Assembly: GCA_965279355.1 (NCBI GenBank)
Contig: OZ257155.1
Coordinates: forward strand, 620,001 to 684,000
DNA length: 64,000 nt
Source of the DNA: G965279355 sp965279355
Lineage (GTDB): Bacteria; Pseudomonadota; Alphaproteobacteria; CACIAM-22H2
Reading direction: 5' to 3'
Within the stretch, counting starts at the first letter, position 1; each line of letters begins with the position of its first letter. Under the pieces are notes generated by a model, which was not told where the DNA came from, did no database searches, and saw only the letters and a list, made by a program, of their open reading frames with translations. Made by a program: the position numbers and the translations under genes. Positions 50,731 to 59,235 of this stretch are shown piece by piece.

Positions 50731-52241
50731 GTAAGCGCGAAGCCGCCATAGACCACGCGGCAAGGATGCCGCAACTGCCGGAACTGACGACCCGCGCCGA
50801 TTTCGCGCAACCCGGCGCGGCGCCATTGCCGGAATCGCTCGAACAGCTCGAATTGCTGATCCGCCGCGATCTCGACCTGACAAAATATCCGGCGAAATCC
50901 TGGGTCATCCCGCGGACCGCGCCGGATGGCGCCACAGCCCTCGATGTGCTCATCGTCGGCGGCGGCCAGGCCGGTCTGGCCACGGCGTTCGCCCTGCAGC
51001 AACAGCGCGTGACCAACATCCTGGTCATCGATGAAAATCCGGAAGGCGCTGAAGGGCCCTGGGGCACTTATGCGCGCATGGAAACCCTCCGCACACAGAA
51101 AGATGTCGGCGGCATCGAATTCGGCATTCCGAATCTGTCGCTGCGCGCCTGGTACGAGGTGCAACACGGCGTCGGTTCATGGGACACGCTGTACAAGATC
51201 GGCACCGATCTCTGGCACCGGTACCTTGCCTGGTATCGCCGCATCCTTGGCCTCCCTGTCACGAATAACTGCCGCATGGTCGGCTTCGATGCGAACGAGG
51301 CCGGCGATCTGGTGCGCGTCGATGCGCTAAAAGACGGACAGCCCGTCACCTTCTGGGCCCAGACCGTCATTCTCGCCACCGGGATCGAGGGCAACGGCGT
51401 CCGCAATATCCCGCCGGTGGTGGCCGATAATCTGCCCAAGTCGATCTGGGCCCATAGCCATGAAGCCATCGATTTCGCGGCCCTTGCCGGCAAGCACGTG
51501 GCGGCACTTGGAGGCGGCGCCTCTGCCTATGACAATGCGATCCTCGCGGCAGAGCATGGCGCGGCCTCCGTCCATCTCTACCATCGCGCCAAACTGCTGC
51601 GCCCGGCGAACCCGATGGCCTGGGGTGAGTTCAACGGCTACCTGGCCCATTTCGCCGATCTGGATATTGCCGATCGCTGGCGTTTCACGCGAGGCATGCG
51701 GCGCTTCCGCGGCGGCCCGCCGCTGCGCACGATGGCCCGCGCGAAAAAACTGTCCAATCTCATCATTCATCCTGGCACGACCTGGGACACGGCGCGCATG
51801 GACGGCGATCATGCGGTGATCGGGACAAGCGAAGGCCCGATCGAAGCCGATTTCGTGATCCTGGGCACCGGCTATCGCATGGACATGAAGGTCAAACCCG
51901 AATTCGCCAGGCACCTGCCCCTGATCCGCCTGTGGGGAGATACCTTCACGCCGCCGCCGGGCGAGGAAGACAAAGGCCTGCTGGGCGCTCCGCTGCTCGG
52001 CGCGCATTTCGAATTCCTGGAGAAAGTGCCGGGCACCGCACCGTGGCTGAAAATGGTGTTCAATTTCAGCCGCGGCGCCAATCTGAGCATGGGACCGATG
52101 TCGGCCGGGCTCAGCGGCATAAAGTTCGGTGTCCCCCGCCTGGTCGAAGGCGTTACGCGTCGGCTTTTCGTTGCCAATGCCGCAGACTTCTACGAAGGCA
52201 TGAAACTCTGGCAGGAAAGCGACGACATCTACGAGCCGTAG
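50727..52241 (+). CDS. FAD-dependent monooxygenase-like oxidoreductase
   Basis: 504-residue flavoprotein: an N-terminal extension of about 70 residues, the FAD motif VGGGQAGLATAFAL (78-91), FAD-stabilising RMETLRTQKD region, a second Rossmann site ALGGGASAYDNA (about 262) for NADPH, and ATGIEGNG near the middle, as in flavin-containing monooxygenase/L-lysine-N-hydroxylase-like enzymes. It starts within the permease stop (ATGA), so it is likely that the importer brings its substrate. Confidence 0.85.
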   Translation: MSKREAAIDHAARMPQLPELTTRADFAQPGAAPLPESLEQLELLIRRDLDLTKYPAKSWVIPRTAPDGATALDVLIVGGGQAGLATAFALQQQRVTNILVIDENPEGAEGPWGTYARMETLRTQKDVGGIEFGIPNLSLRAWYEVQHGVGSWDTLYKIGTDLWHRYLAWYRRILGLPVTNNCRMVGFDANEAGDLVRVDALKDGQPVTFWAQTVILATGIEGNGVRNIPPVVADNLPKSIWAHSHEAIDFAALAGKHVAALGGGASAYDNAILAAEHGAASVHLYHRAKLLRPANPMAWGEFNGYLAHFADLDIADRWRFTRGMRRFRGGPPLRTMARAKKLSNLIIHPGTTWDTARMDGDHAVIGTSEGPIEADFVILGTGYRMDMKVKPEFARHLPLIRLWGDTFTPPPGEEDKGLLGAPLLGAHFEFLEKVPGTAPWLKMVFNFSRGANLSMGPMSAGLSGIKFGVPRLVEGVTRRLFVANAADFYEGMKLWQESDDIYEP

Positions 52242-52308
52242 TCGCTGGCGCCCTTGCATCGCGGTGGAAATCCCGTGATTGTGCCCCGATTTCACAGGCG
52301 GGGCTTAA

Positions 52309-53418
52309 TTGGATTCTCTTACTCAAATCGCTCTCGGCGCCGTTACCGGTTACGCAGTCGCCGGACATAAACTCGGACGCCGCGCGATTGCCTTCGGTGC
52401 GCTCGCCGGAACCACGCCTGACCTCGACACCTTCGTCCTGCTCCCGTTCGATGATTGGGCCTCCTGGCGCTATCATCGGGGCGTAAGCCATTCCCTGTTC
52501 TTCGGGCCGGTCGTGGGCCCTGTGCTGGGCTGGCTGGCATGGCGTTACTATCGCTGGCGCAAACCGGAACACCCGGTCAGCGCCGAGGGCACGCTGCCCT
52601 TCTGGATCGCGACGTTTATCATCGCGCTCTTCACCCACCCGCTCCTCGATTTCTTCACTGTTTACGGCACGCAGCTCCTGTCGCCGTTGACCAATGCTCG
52701 CTTCAGCCTCTCCGGCGTCGGCATCATTGATCCGATCTATACGGTTCCGATGATCGCCGCGGCGATTGTCGCGCTGGTGAGACCGGCGCGCGCCGCAAGC
52801 ACCGTCTTCGCCTGGCTTGTGCTCTGGCTGACGACTGCTTTCCTATTCTATGGCGTGGCGCAAAACCAGCGCGTGGAAACCATGGCGCGGACGCAGCTCC
52901 AGACCGAAGGTGTCGTGGTCAGCGACGTGCGGGTCTACACCACGATCTTCCAGCCGTGGCTGCGGCGGGTCGTCGTCGATGAGCCGGAGGGCGGCCGTGT
53001 CGCCTATGCCTCATCGCTGCAGACCGGCGCCATCGCCTGGAAATGCTTCGTGGCGCCGCGCGATCCGCGCATCGATGCCCTGCGCGCGACGGAGGAAGGC
53101 CAACTGCTCGCCTGGTTCGCCGATGGCGACCTCTGGCCGCGCATCGTCGCGAATGGCGATGGATCGGCGCTCGTCCAGCTCTGGGATCGCCGCTACGGCA
53201 TAACAGGTGAGACGAACAACGGCTGGTGGGGCATTGAAGCCGCCTTCCGCACCGACGGAACTATGAGCCCGCCGCAACGCGCAAGCATTCCCCGCGATTT
53301 CGACGGTAATGCCATTGGTCAGCTGTTTAGGGCATCGCTGGGCGAACCGACGGCGCTCTTTCCGCAGCGCGCGAATGCCACTGATGCTGCGGCGGATTGT
53401 CGCCAACAGCGCCTTTGA
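52309..53418 (+). CDS. YdjM-like membrane-bound metal-dependent hydrolase
   Basis: 369-residue protein of the YdjM/DUF457 family. The start MDSLTQIALGAVTGYAV from a TTG at 52309 matches the family start. His/Asp residues TPDLDTF, YHRGVSHSLFF and THPLLDFF stand in or near the membrane helices of the N-terminal half; the C-terminal part (from about 195) is soluble and of unknown fold. The role, probably a membrane hydrolase, is unknown. It ends 3 bases before the convergent deacetylase-like gene. Confidence 0.83.
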   Translation: MDSLTQIALGAVTGYAVAGHKLGRRAIAFGALAGTTPDLDTFVLLPFDDWASWRYHRGVSHSLFFGPVVGPVLGWLAWRYYRWRKPEHPVSAEGTLPFWIATFIIALFTHPLLDFFTVYGTQLLSPLTNARFSLSGVGIIDPIYTVPMIAAAIVALVRPARAASTVFAWLVLWLTTAFLFYGVAQNQRVETMARTQLQTEGVVVSDVRVYTTIFQPWLRRVVVDEPEGGRVAYASSLQTGAIAWKCFVAPRDPRIDALRATEEGQLLAWFADGDLWPRIVANGDGSALVQLWDRRYGITGETNNGWWGIEAAFRTDGTMSPPQRASIPRDFDGNAIGQLFRASLGEPTALFPQRANATDAAADCRQQRL

Positions 53419-53421
53419 TAG

Positions 53422-54291
53422 TCAGCGCGCCGCAAGATACCAGTCGAGGATTTGCTCGCCGGTCCACAGCTTCACGCCGTCCTTGGTGGCGATATGCCGC
53501 AGCGCCGTCTCGAACCAGCCGATGCGGTGCGGCACGCCGGTGATATAGGGATGAACGCTGATCGCCATCACCCGCGCTGACTCCGCGCTTTCCGCGTAGA
53601 GCCGGTCGAACTGCGCGATGCAGCGGCGCGCATGTTCCTCGCTCTGATGGTTCTGGAGCGCGAACATCGGGATATCGTTGGTCTCGACGGTATAGGGCAC
53701 GGAGATCAACGGCCTCGGTGTTGCCCTGATTTCCACCGGCTGATCGTCGAGTACCCAGTCAGCGACATACTCGATGCCTTCGGCCGACAGGTGATCGGCT
53801 GTGTCTGCCGTCTCGGTCAGGCCCGGGCTCTCCCAGCCGCGCGGCGCCTTGCCGGTGACCGCCCTGATCGCGTCGATCGTGTCGCGGATGGCGCGACGCT
53901 GGTCCTCAACCTTGTGCATCGGCTTCTGCACGAAGCCGTGCCCCATGAACTCCCAGCCGGCCTTATGAGCTTCTTCAGAAATGCGCGGATACGCGGTGCA
54001 GACACTCCCGTTGATCGCCAGCGTTGGCACGATCTTCCGGCTCTTGAGGGCATCCATGATGCGCCAGAAGCCGACGCGCATCCCATATTCATGCCACGCC
54101 CAGTTGGGCAGGTCGGGCAGCAAGGGCACGCCCATCGGCGGCGACAGCACCGTGCGCGGCATGGCTGCGTCGGGCAGCCAGTGCTCGACATTGACGATGA
54201 TCCAGACCGCCATCCGCGCGCCGTCGGGCAGGCGCAACGGTTTGCGATCGATAATGGCGCTGTAAGGGACGCGATCCGCGAACGATGTCAT
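53422..54291 (-). CDS. Polysaccharide deacetylase/PuuE-like protein
   Basis: 289-residue NodB-fold hydrolase related to PuuE-type allantoinases and PgdA deacetylases. VWIIVNVEHWLPDA replaces the usual Asp-Asp pair of motif 1, MGHGFVQKPMHK is motif 2, and VMAISVHPYITGVPHRIGWFE is motif 5. No signal peptide, so an intracellular amidohydrolase is more probable than a wall deacetylase. It lies 19 bases after the DsrE-like gene on the same strand. Confidence 0.82.
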   Translation of the reverse strand: MTSFADRVPYSAIIDRKPLRLPDGARMAVWIIVNVEHWLPDAAMPRTVLSPPMGVPLLPDLPNWAWHEYGMRVGFWRIMDALKSRKIVPTLAINGSVCTAYPRISEEAHKAGWEFMGHGFVQKPMHKVEDQRRAIRDTIDAIRAVTGKAPRGWESPGLTETADTADHLSAEGIEYVADWVLDDQPVEIRATPRPLISVPYTVETNDIPMFALQNHQSEEHARRCIAQFDRLYAESAESARVMAISVHPYITGVPHRIGWFETALRHIATKDGVKLWTGEQILDWYLAAR

Positions 54292-54310
54292 GCGTACCGG
54301 AAATGCAAGA

Positions 54311-54766
54311 TCAGGGCCGGATATAGCTCCAGCCCTGCTCCTGGCGCTCGATCATGTGAACGACGCCGGATGGCACGCTCTTCGCTTCTGTCAGGAGTTC
54401 GATCTCTTTATTTTCCGTGCGCTTCATGCCAGCGCGGGTGTTCTCGCAGGCCGCAAAGGTGACGTTGGGCATGCTCTGGTCGAAGGTCTTGATGCGGTCC
54501 TTCACCGGCGAGGTGTCGGCGCGCAGCATGTGCAGGCCGGGCCCGTAGGTGACAACCTCGATCTCCACCTTCTCGCCCTTGCCGGAATAATACTGGGTGA
54601 TGTTCGTTGCATTGTTGAGGGCGAGGTTCATGCGCGCGGCATCGTTGTCGTCGACATGAATCACCACGCGATGCAGCTTCGCGGTCTGCGCGGCAAGAGG
54701 ACCGGTCAGGGCAAAAGCGGCGGTGGCGGCGAGCGACGAAACAATGAGATGACGGCGGGCGAGCAT
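54311..54766 (-). CDS. Exported DsrE-family protein
   Basis: 151-residue protein with a twin-arginine-like or Sec N-terminal signal (LARRHLIVSSLAATAAFAL, cleavage after LAA) and a DsrE/DsrF-like core: VVIHVDDNDAARMNLALNNATN and the region VEIEVVTYGPGL, with one Cys in FAACENTRAGM. DsrE proteins handle sulphur or act as redox partners; the exact role is unknown. Divergent from the next, plus-strand gene by 66 bases. Confidence 0.78.
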   Translation of the reverse strand: MLARRHLIVSSLAATAAFALTGPLAAQTAKLHRVVIHVDDNDAARMNLALNNATNITQYYSGKGEKVEIEVVTYGPGLHMLRADTSPVKDRIKTFDQSMPNVTFAACENTRAGMKRTENKEIELLTEAKSVPSGVVHMIERQEQGWSYIRP

Positions 54767-54832
54767 GAGCGTCTCCAGAGGAAATTTGGCGGCATTCTGT
54801 CACCGCCCCTCCCGATGAGCTAGGATGATTTC

Positions 54833-55189
54833 ATGCACCCCGCTCTCACCGCCATCGCTGCCTGCAGCATTCTGACGTTCTTTGCAGGCGTCGCCCAGGC
54901 CGCCTGCGCCCCGGCCGATGTAGAGATCCGGAACTTCAAATGGAGCCGCGAGGCCGGCTGGTTCACCATGACCGGCGAGCTCGTGAATAACTGCGCGGAA
55001 CCTGCCGCGCCCCGGATTGAGATCACGATCCGGGATGAGAAAAATCAGATCGTATCGATCGAGGATGCCTGGCCGGCCGGGCAGCGTAACCTCCGCAGCA
55101 AGGAAGTCCTCCCGTTCCGTCTCTCGACGCGCGGATATGCGACGGGCAAGAACGTCGCACCGCGCATCCGCGAGATCAAGCAGTGGTGA
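54833..55189 (+). CDS. Secreted small protein of unknown function (118 aa)
   Basis: 118 residues with a signal peptide (1-23, cleavage after AQA) and a mature domain of about 95 residues starting ACAPADVEI with beta-strand pattern FTMTGELVNNCAEP and PRIEITIRDEKNQI, like a small immunoglobulin-type (FxLYD-like) fold; two Cys may form a disulphide. Its role is unknown. Confidence 0.7.
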   Translation: MHPALTAIAACSILTFFAGVAQAACAPADVEIRNFKWSREAGWFTMTGELVNNCAEPAAPRIEITIRDEKNQIVSIEDAWPAGQRNLRSKEVLPFRLSTRGYATGKNVAPRIREIKQW

Positions 55190-55235
55190 TCGGGGTGATG
55201 CGCTAGACTCCCCCGAATCGACGGCGGGGAGTCGC

Positions 55236-56027
55236 TTGGCAAAGCGCAAATCACGCAGCAGAAAGACACCAGTGGAACGGCGCGCGGAGACCAGCCTCTA
55301 CGCGCCGGTAAAGGCGTTTCTCGAAAAGCAGGGTTACGTCGTCAAAGGCGAGATCGGCCGCTGCGACGTCATGGCGGTGCGCGGCGATGAGAAACCGCTG
55401 ATCGTCGAGCTCAAGACCAGCGCCAATATGGAACTGCTGCTGCAGGGCGTGGAGCGGATGTCGCTGACCGAGACCGTATATCTCGCCGTCCCTGCCCCGC
55501 GCGGCACCTCGCCGGTCTATGACCGCCGCTTCCAGAAACTGCTGCGCCGCGTCGGGCTTGGCCTGCTGCTGGTGCATGAGCGCGGCAGCGTCGAAGCGAT
55601 CTTCGATCCAGCGCCTTACAAACCCCGCATCAACAAGAAACGCACGGGACGCCTTCTCGGCGAGTTCACGCGCCGCACCGGCGATCCCAATGCCGGCGGC
55701 AGCACGCGCCGGGTCAAGCTGGTGACGGCCTATCGCCAGGAAGCATTACGGATGGCCAGCGTGCTGGCCGTGCGCGGGCCACAGAAGCCGGCGCTGTTGC
55801 GCATCGATGCCGAAGCGCCCAATGCCGGGCGCATTCTTCTGCAGGACGTCTATGGCTGGTTCGAGCGGATCGAACGCGGCATCTATGCGCTGACCCCTGC
55901 CGGCACAACGGCCCTTGCGACCTTCACCGGGCGTTTTGCACCACCGCAGTGTCTGGGTGTCGCTCAAGCCGCCGAGCGGCTGCTGACTGTGGAAACAGCG
56001 ATCACGATGCCAACCGCTACGGCGTGA
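55236..56027 (+). CDS. DUF2161 PDDEXK-type phosphodiesterase-like protein
   Basis: 263-residue protein of the DUF2161 group with a PDDEXK nuclease-like core: KGEIGRCDVMAVRG then PLIVELKTSANMELLLQG, the E-X-K part. I used TTG 55236, preceded by GGGGAG; a GTG at 55272 is another option, and there is no ATG. The gene runs 64 bases past the end of the convergent nrsF gene, so the two 3' ends overlap. Substrate unknown. Confidence 0.75.
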   Translation: MAKRKSRSRKTPVERRAETSLYAPVKAFLEKQGYVVKGEIGRCDVMAVRGDEKPLIVELKTSANMELLLQGVERMSLTETVYLAVPAPRGTSPVYDRRFQKLLRRVGLGLLLVHERGSVEAIFDPAPYKPRINKKRTGRLLGEFTRRTGDPNAGGSTRRVKLVTAYRQEALRMASVLAVRGPQKPALLRIDAEAPNAGRILLQDVYGWFERIERGIYALTPAGTTALATFTGRFAPPQCLGVAQAAERLLTVETAITMPTATA

Positions 56028-56602
56028 ACGGCCAGGTCCAGGAACGTCACGTCGAATCCGTGAATGAACTGCAGCAGAAACGCCGCCAGGCCTGCTACGC
56101 CCAGCCCCGCAACAGCAGCGACACCCGCCGGCGCCAACGGTCGCGCGCGGTGCAGCAGCCACAGCAGGCTGATCCCAAGCGGCACGCTCACCCCCACGAT
56201 AAAACCGAAGCATTCCGCACTTTCGCCCAGACTCCATCCGTCCGCTCCAACCGCGATCCAGTTCCGGTAGCAGCTATAGCCGGTGCTGCCGATCCACACG
56301 GCAAGCGGCGGCAACGGCAGCCATGCCCAGGCCGCAGAGCGATCAGGCAGGCTCAGATGGAAGGCCGCGACCACGCCGGCCAGACCGGTGGCGAGAATCG
56401 CGATGGTTCCCAATATTTCTTCGGGTGTGTCCGTTTGCGCCCGAAACAGATCGAGACCGGCAAATCCAAGAATGCCGACGCCCGCGACCACGGCAACCGC
56501 CAGCAGCCACAGAGCCGCGCGCATGAGCGGCGGTCGCAGCCGGCGCACCGGCTGCATCTCAGCCACCAGGCGCTCAATGGTCCGATCGGTCCGATCCGTC
56601 AC
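55964..56602 (-). CDS. nrsF: NrsF-family (DUF1109) anti-sigma factor
   Basis: 212-residue inner-membrane protein with six predicted helices, after a short cytoplasmic N-terminus that would bind the sigma factor. It carries two Cys near the periplasmic/membrane face, Cys111 (STGYSCYRN) and Cys131 (SAECFGF), the features that in Caulobacter NrsF respond to metal or oxidative stress to release sigma-F. Its ATG overlaps the sigma gene stop by four bases. Together with the divergent DUF2282-DUF692-DUF2063-DoxX genes it forms the regulatory half of a bufferin-type locus. Confidence 0.85.
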   Translation of the reverse strand: MTDRTDRTIERLVAEMQPVRRLRPPLMRAALWLLAVAVVAGVGILGFAGLDLFRAQTDTPEEILGTIAILATGLAGVVAAFHLSLPDRSAAWAWLPLPPLAVWIGSTGYSCYRNWIAVGADGWSLGESAECFGFIVGVSVPLGISLLWLLHRARPLAPAGVAAVAGLGVAGLAAFLLQFIHGFDVTFLDLAVHAVAVGIVIAVSTVSSRSAA

Positions 56603-57180
56603 TCTCGCTCTCCTGTCAGCCGCGCCCGCAGCGCCTTGATGGCGCGGTGAACATTCACCTTCAGCGCCGCAACCGATTTCCCGCTCGCCCGTGATGCCTC
56701 CTGAAGCGACATCTCCTGCACTTTCAACAGGGTGACAGCCTCGCGCTGCCCCTCCGGCAAGGCCGCGATGGCGGACGCCAGGCCCGCCGTGCGATGACCC
56801 ACCTCCATATCCCTGTTCGCGCGGGGATCGGCAAAGGTTTCATAGGCCCGATCGTCCGACACTTCATTTTCCGTCCGGTGCCCCTGCCGCCGCAGCATGT
56901 CGATGGACCGCCGCCGCGCGATGGTCGCCAGCCAGTGGGTGAACGGGCGCGACGGATCGTAGGTATGGCGCACCCGATGCAAGGTCAGCAGGACATCCTG
57001 CACCACATCGTCGAGGCGATCCGGCGCACGGTGCTGGCGCCCGACCACGGCGCGAATGAAGGGCACGGCTTTTTGCAACAGCGCGGCATAGGCCGACTTG
57101 TCGCCCGCCTGCGCCGCGATCATCAGCCGCGACCATTCGCCGTTGCTCTCGTCTTCGTGATCGTTATTCGACGGCCGCAT
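56599..57180 (-). CDS. sigF: ECF RNA polymerase sigma factor (SigF-like)
   Basis: 193-residue extracytoplasmic-function sigma factor. Region 2 reads RLDDVVQDVLLTLHRVRHTYDPSRPFTHWLATIARRRS and region 4 LPEGQREAVTLLKVQEMSLQEASRASGKSVAALKVNVHRAIKALR. ATG 57180 was preferred to the upstream frame to 57279, which would extend over the promoter region. It is coupled to nrsF and divergent from bufA. In Caulobacter a SigF-NrsF pair controls such operons. Confidence 0.87.
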   Translation of the reverse strand: MRPSNNDHEDESNGEWSRLMIAAQAGDKSAYAALLQKAVPFIRAVVGRQHRAPDRLDDVVQDVLLTLHRVRHTYDPSRPFTHWLATIARRRSIDMLRRQGHRTENEVSDDRAYETFADPRANRDMEVGHRTAGLASAIAALPEGQREAVTLLKVQEMSLQEASRASGKSVAALKVNVHRAIKALRARLTGERE

Positions 57181-57202
57181 CCGAAATTCCGGGCCTTTGC
57201 CT

Positions 57203-57227
57203 GTAACCAAGTGCGGGATGTCGCGAA
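57203..57227 (+). promoter_or_regulatory. SigF-type ECF promoter of the buf operon
   Basis: GTAACC (57203-57208), a 15-base spacer and CGAA (57224-57227), nearly the Caulobacter sigma-F consensus GTAACC-N16-CGAA. It is in the divergent 115-base gap between sigF and bufA, 69 bases before the bufA ATG. Motif match only. Confidence 0.65.
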
Positions 57228-57295
57228 AGGAATTGTACGCGACCGGCTCAGCATTCGCACCGAGCGCGTTCCACAGCATAACGGGAGATCATCCG

Positions 57296-57580
57296 ATGCA
57301 AAAGCCTTCCACCAACACCGCCCTTCTCGTCGCCTCCGCTTTCACAGCTCTCATTGCTCTGCCCTCGTTCGCCAACGCGCAGGCGCCGGCACAGATGCCG
57401 ACCTTCCAGGCGGAGAAGTGCTATGGCGTGAACTCGTCGCGCAAGAACGACTGCGCATCGTCGGGCAACAACTCCTGCGGCGGCAGTGCTGCCCGCGCCA
57501 GCGATCCGAAGGCGTGGATCTATGTGCCGGCCGGTACCTGCGCGAAGATCCAGGGCGGCAGCACGACGCCGAAGGCCTGA
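57296..57580 (+). CDS. bufA: DUF2282 bufferin-like RiPP precursor
   Basis: 94-residue precursor with a Sec signal peptide (hydrophobic 8-28, likely cleavage after ANA near residue 28) in place of a classical leader. The mature part has four cysteines: Cys42 (EKCYG), Cys53 (KNDCA), Cys61 (NSCGG) and Cys82 (GTCAKI), matching DUF2282 bufferins, in which thiooxazole-type modification of conserved Cys by a DUF692 enzyme has been reported. GGGAGATC lies before the ATG. The bufB gene begins 31 bases downstream. Confidence 0.87.
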   Translation: MQKPSTNTALLVASAFTALIALPSFANAQAPAQMPTFQAEKCYGVNSSRKNDCASSGNNSCGGSAARASDPKAWIYVPAGTCAKIQGGSTTPKA

Positions 57581-57611
57581 ACAACAACGGGCGGGACGCG
57601 TCGTGACTTTC

Positions 57612-58466
57612 ATGCCGACACGACAACATGCGCCGGCCCGCGCCGGCATCGGCCTGCGCACGCAGCACATGGCCGAGGTCATCGCGACGCGTCCCGCGAC
57701 CGGATTTCTCGAGATTCATGCCGAAAACTATATGGCGCCCGGCCCGGCGCTGGACGGTCTTCTAACCGTCCGCCGCGACTATCCGGTCAGCGTCCATGGC
57801 GTCGGACTTTCTCTGGGCAGCGCTTCAGGCATCGACCGCGCTCATCTTGAGCGACTGCGTCGGCTCGTCTCGTACTGCGATCCCGTGCTCGTCTCCGAGC
57901 ACCTGTCGTGGAGTGCGATCGACGGCATCAGCCTGAACGATCTCCTGCCGCTTCCCTACACCGAAGAGACGCTGGATATCGTTGCCGGCAATATCGAGGC
58001 GGTTCAGGAGGATATCGGCCGAATGATCCTGATCGAAAACCCCTCCCGTTATCTGCGCTTCAGGCATTCGACGGTACCGGAGCCGGAGTTTCTCGCCGAA
58101 CTCGTGCGGCGGACCGGCTGCGGCCTCCTATGCGACGTGAATAATATCTATGTCAGCAGCATCAATCTGGGCGGCGATCCGCATGCGTATCTGGCGGCGC
58201 TCCCGCGCGAAGCCGTCGGCGAGATTCATCTTGCCGGTCATGCGCGCGGCGAACGCAACGGACGCCCCCTGCTGATCGACGATCACGGATCGCCCGTCTG
58301 CGACAACGTATGGAGCCTGTATCGCCACGCGGTCGCGCGCTTCGGCGCGGTGCCGAGCCTGATCGAATGGGATACGGATATCCCGGACCTGCCCGTGCTG
58401 GTCGCCGAAGCGCGCCACGCCGACGGCATTGCAGAAGAGATGCTGGCACATGCTCTCGCTTCTTGA
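57612..58466 (+). CDS. bufB: DUF692 (MNIO) multinuclear iron oxidase
   Basis: 284-residue TIM-barrel enzyme of the DUF692 family, which uses a multinuclear non-haem iron centre to modify Cys residues in a peptide, as MbnB does for methanobactin. Candidate metal ligands: His62 (SVHGVG), Glu96/His97 (VSEHLSW), Glu142 (IENPS), Asp175 (CDVNN), His206 and His210 (EIHLAGH), Asp224/His225 (DDHGSP) and Glu252 (IEWD). Start ATG 57612 or GTG 57603. Overlaps bufC by 17 bases. Confidence 0.9.
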   Translation: MPTRQHAPARAGIGLRTQHMAEVIATRPATGFLEIHAENYMAPGPALDGLLTVRRDYPVSVHGVGLSLGSASGIDRAHLERLRRLVSYCDPVLVSEHLSWSAIDGISLNDLLPLPYTEETLDIVAGNIEAVQEDIGRMILIENPSRYLRFRHSTVPEPEFLAELVRRTGCGLLCDVNNIYVSSINLGGDPHAYLAALPREAVGEIHLAGHARGERNGRPLLIDDHGSPVCDNVWSLYRHAVARFGAVPSLIEWDTDIPDLPVLVAEARHADGIAEEMLAHALAS

Positions 58467-59235
58467 CGTCCAGCGCGGCTTCCGCGCGGCCCTGCTCGGC
58501 GGCGATAGCGTGGCGGTTGCGGCCCTCATCGCCGACGATGGCATCGAAGCGGCCGACCGTCTCGATGTGCACCGAAACAACGTCATCAGCTCGCTCTCCT
58601 CGGTTCTGAAGGCAACATTTCCGGCGGTGTGCCGGCTGGTCGACGAACGGTTCTTCGGCTTTGCCGCGCACGAGTTCATCCGAACCCACCCGCCGCGCCA
58701 TCCCAGCCTCGCGGAATACGGCGACGGCTTTGGAGATTTTCTCGCGGGATTCAGTCCTTGTCGCGACCTCCCCTATCTTCCCGATGTCGCGCGGCTCGAA
58801 TGGCGGCTTCACAAATCCGCCGATGCGCCCGATTCAGCGCGGCTTGCTCTCCATGCGCTCCGCGACATCCCCGCCGGCGATACGCCACGGCTCTGTTTCG
58901 CGCTAGCCGCTTCGTATTTCTATCTTGGATCGCGCTGGCCCATCGACCGGATCTGGCACGCGAACCAGAGGGACCCAGGCGACGAGATAAATCTCGGCAG
59001 CGGTGGCGCATGGATCGAGATCAGACGACACGCGGATGCAATCGAACTTCGCCCGTTGCCGCAAGCCATCTTTGCCTTTCGCCAGCGGATACAAGCCGGA
59101 CAGACGTTGGCGGAGGCAACCGAAGGCGCCCTGACTTGCGACGCCGATTTCGACCTGAACTCAGCACTTGTCGCCCTGTTCGCAGACGGCGCGGTCGCGA
59201 GCTTTTTCCTCAGCGTGGACAACGGAAATGACTGA
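58450..59235 (+). CDS. bufC: DUF2063 partner protein (BufC-like)
   Basis: 261-residue protein with the N-terminal DUF2063 domain: LDVQRGFRAALLGG, RLDVHRNNVISSLSSVLKATFPAVCRLV and FFGFAAHEFIRTHPPRHPSLAEYG. DUF2063 proteins bind the DUF692 enzyme and probably recruit the precursor peptide, as MbnC does for MbnB. The start at 58450 lies inside the bufB end, and the stop overlaps bufD by 8 bases, so translation is coupled. Confidence 0.87.
   Translation: MLSLLDVQRGFRAALLGGDSVAVAALIADDGIEAADRLDVHRNNVISSLSSVLKATFPAVCRLVDERFFGFAAHEFIRTHPPRHPSLAEYGDGFGDFLAGFSPCRDLPYLPDVARLEWRLHKSADAPDSARLALHALRDIPAGDTPRLCFALAASYFYLGSRWPIDRIWHANQRDPGDEINLGSGGAWIEIRRHADAIELRPLPQAIFAFRQRIQAGQTLAEATEGALTCDADFDLNSALVALFADGAVASFFLSVDNGND

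Noticed and set aside
57612..59235. Methanobactin cluster
   Set aside because: DUF692 and DUF2063 resemble MbnB and MbnC, but the precursor is a DUF2282 protein with a Sec signal, the genes are under sigF, and no methanobactin-type short peptide or transporter is present.
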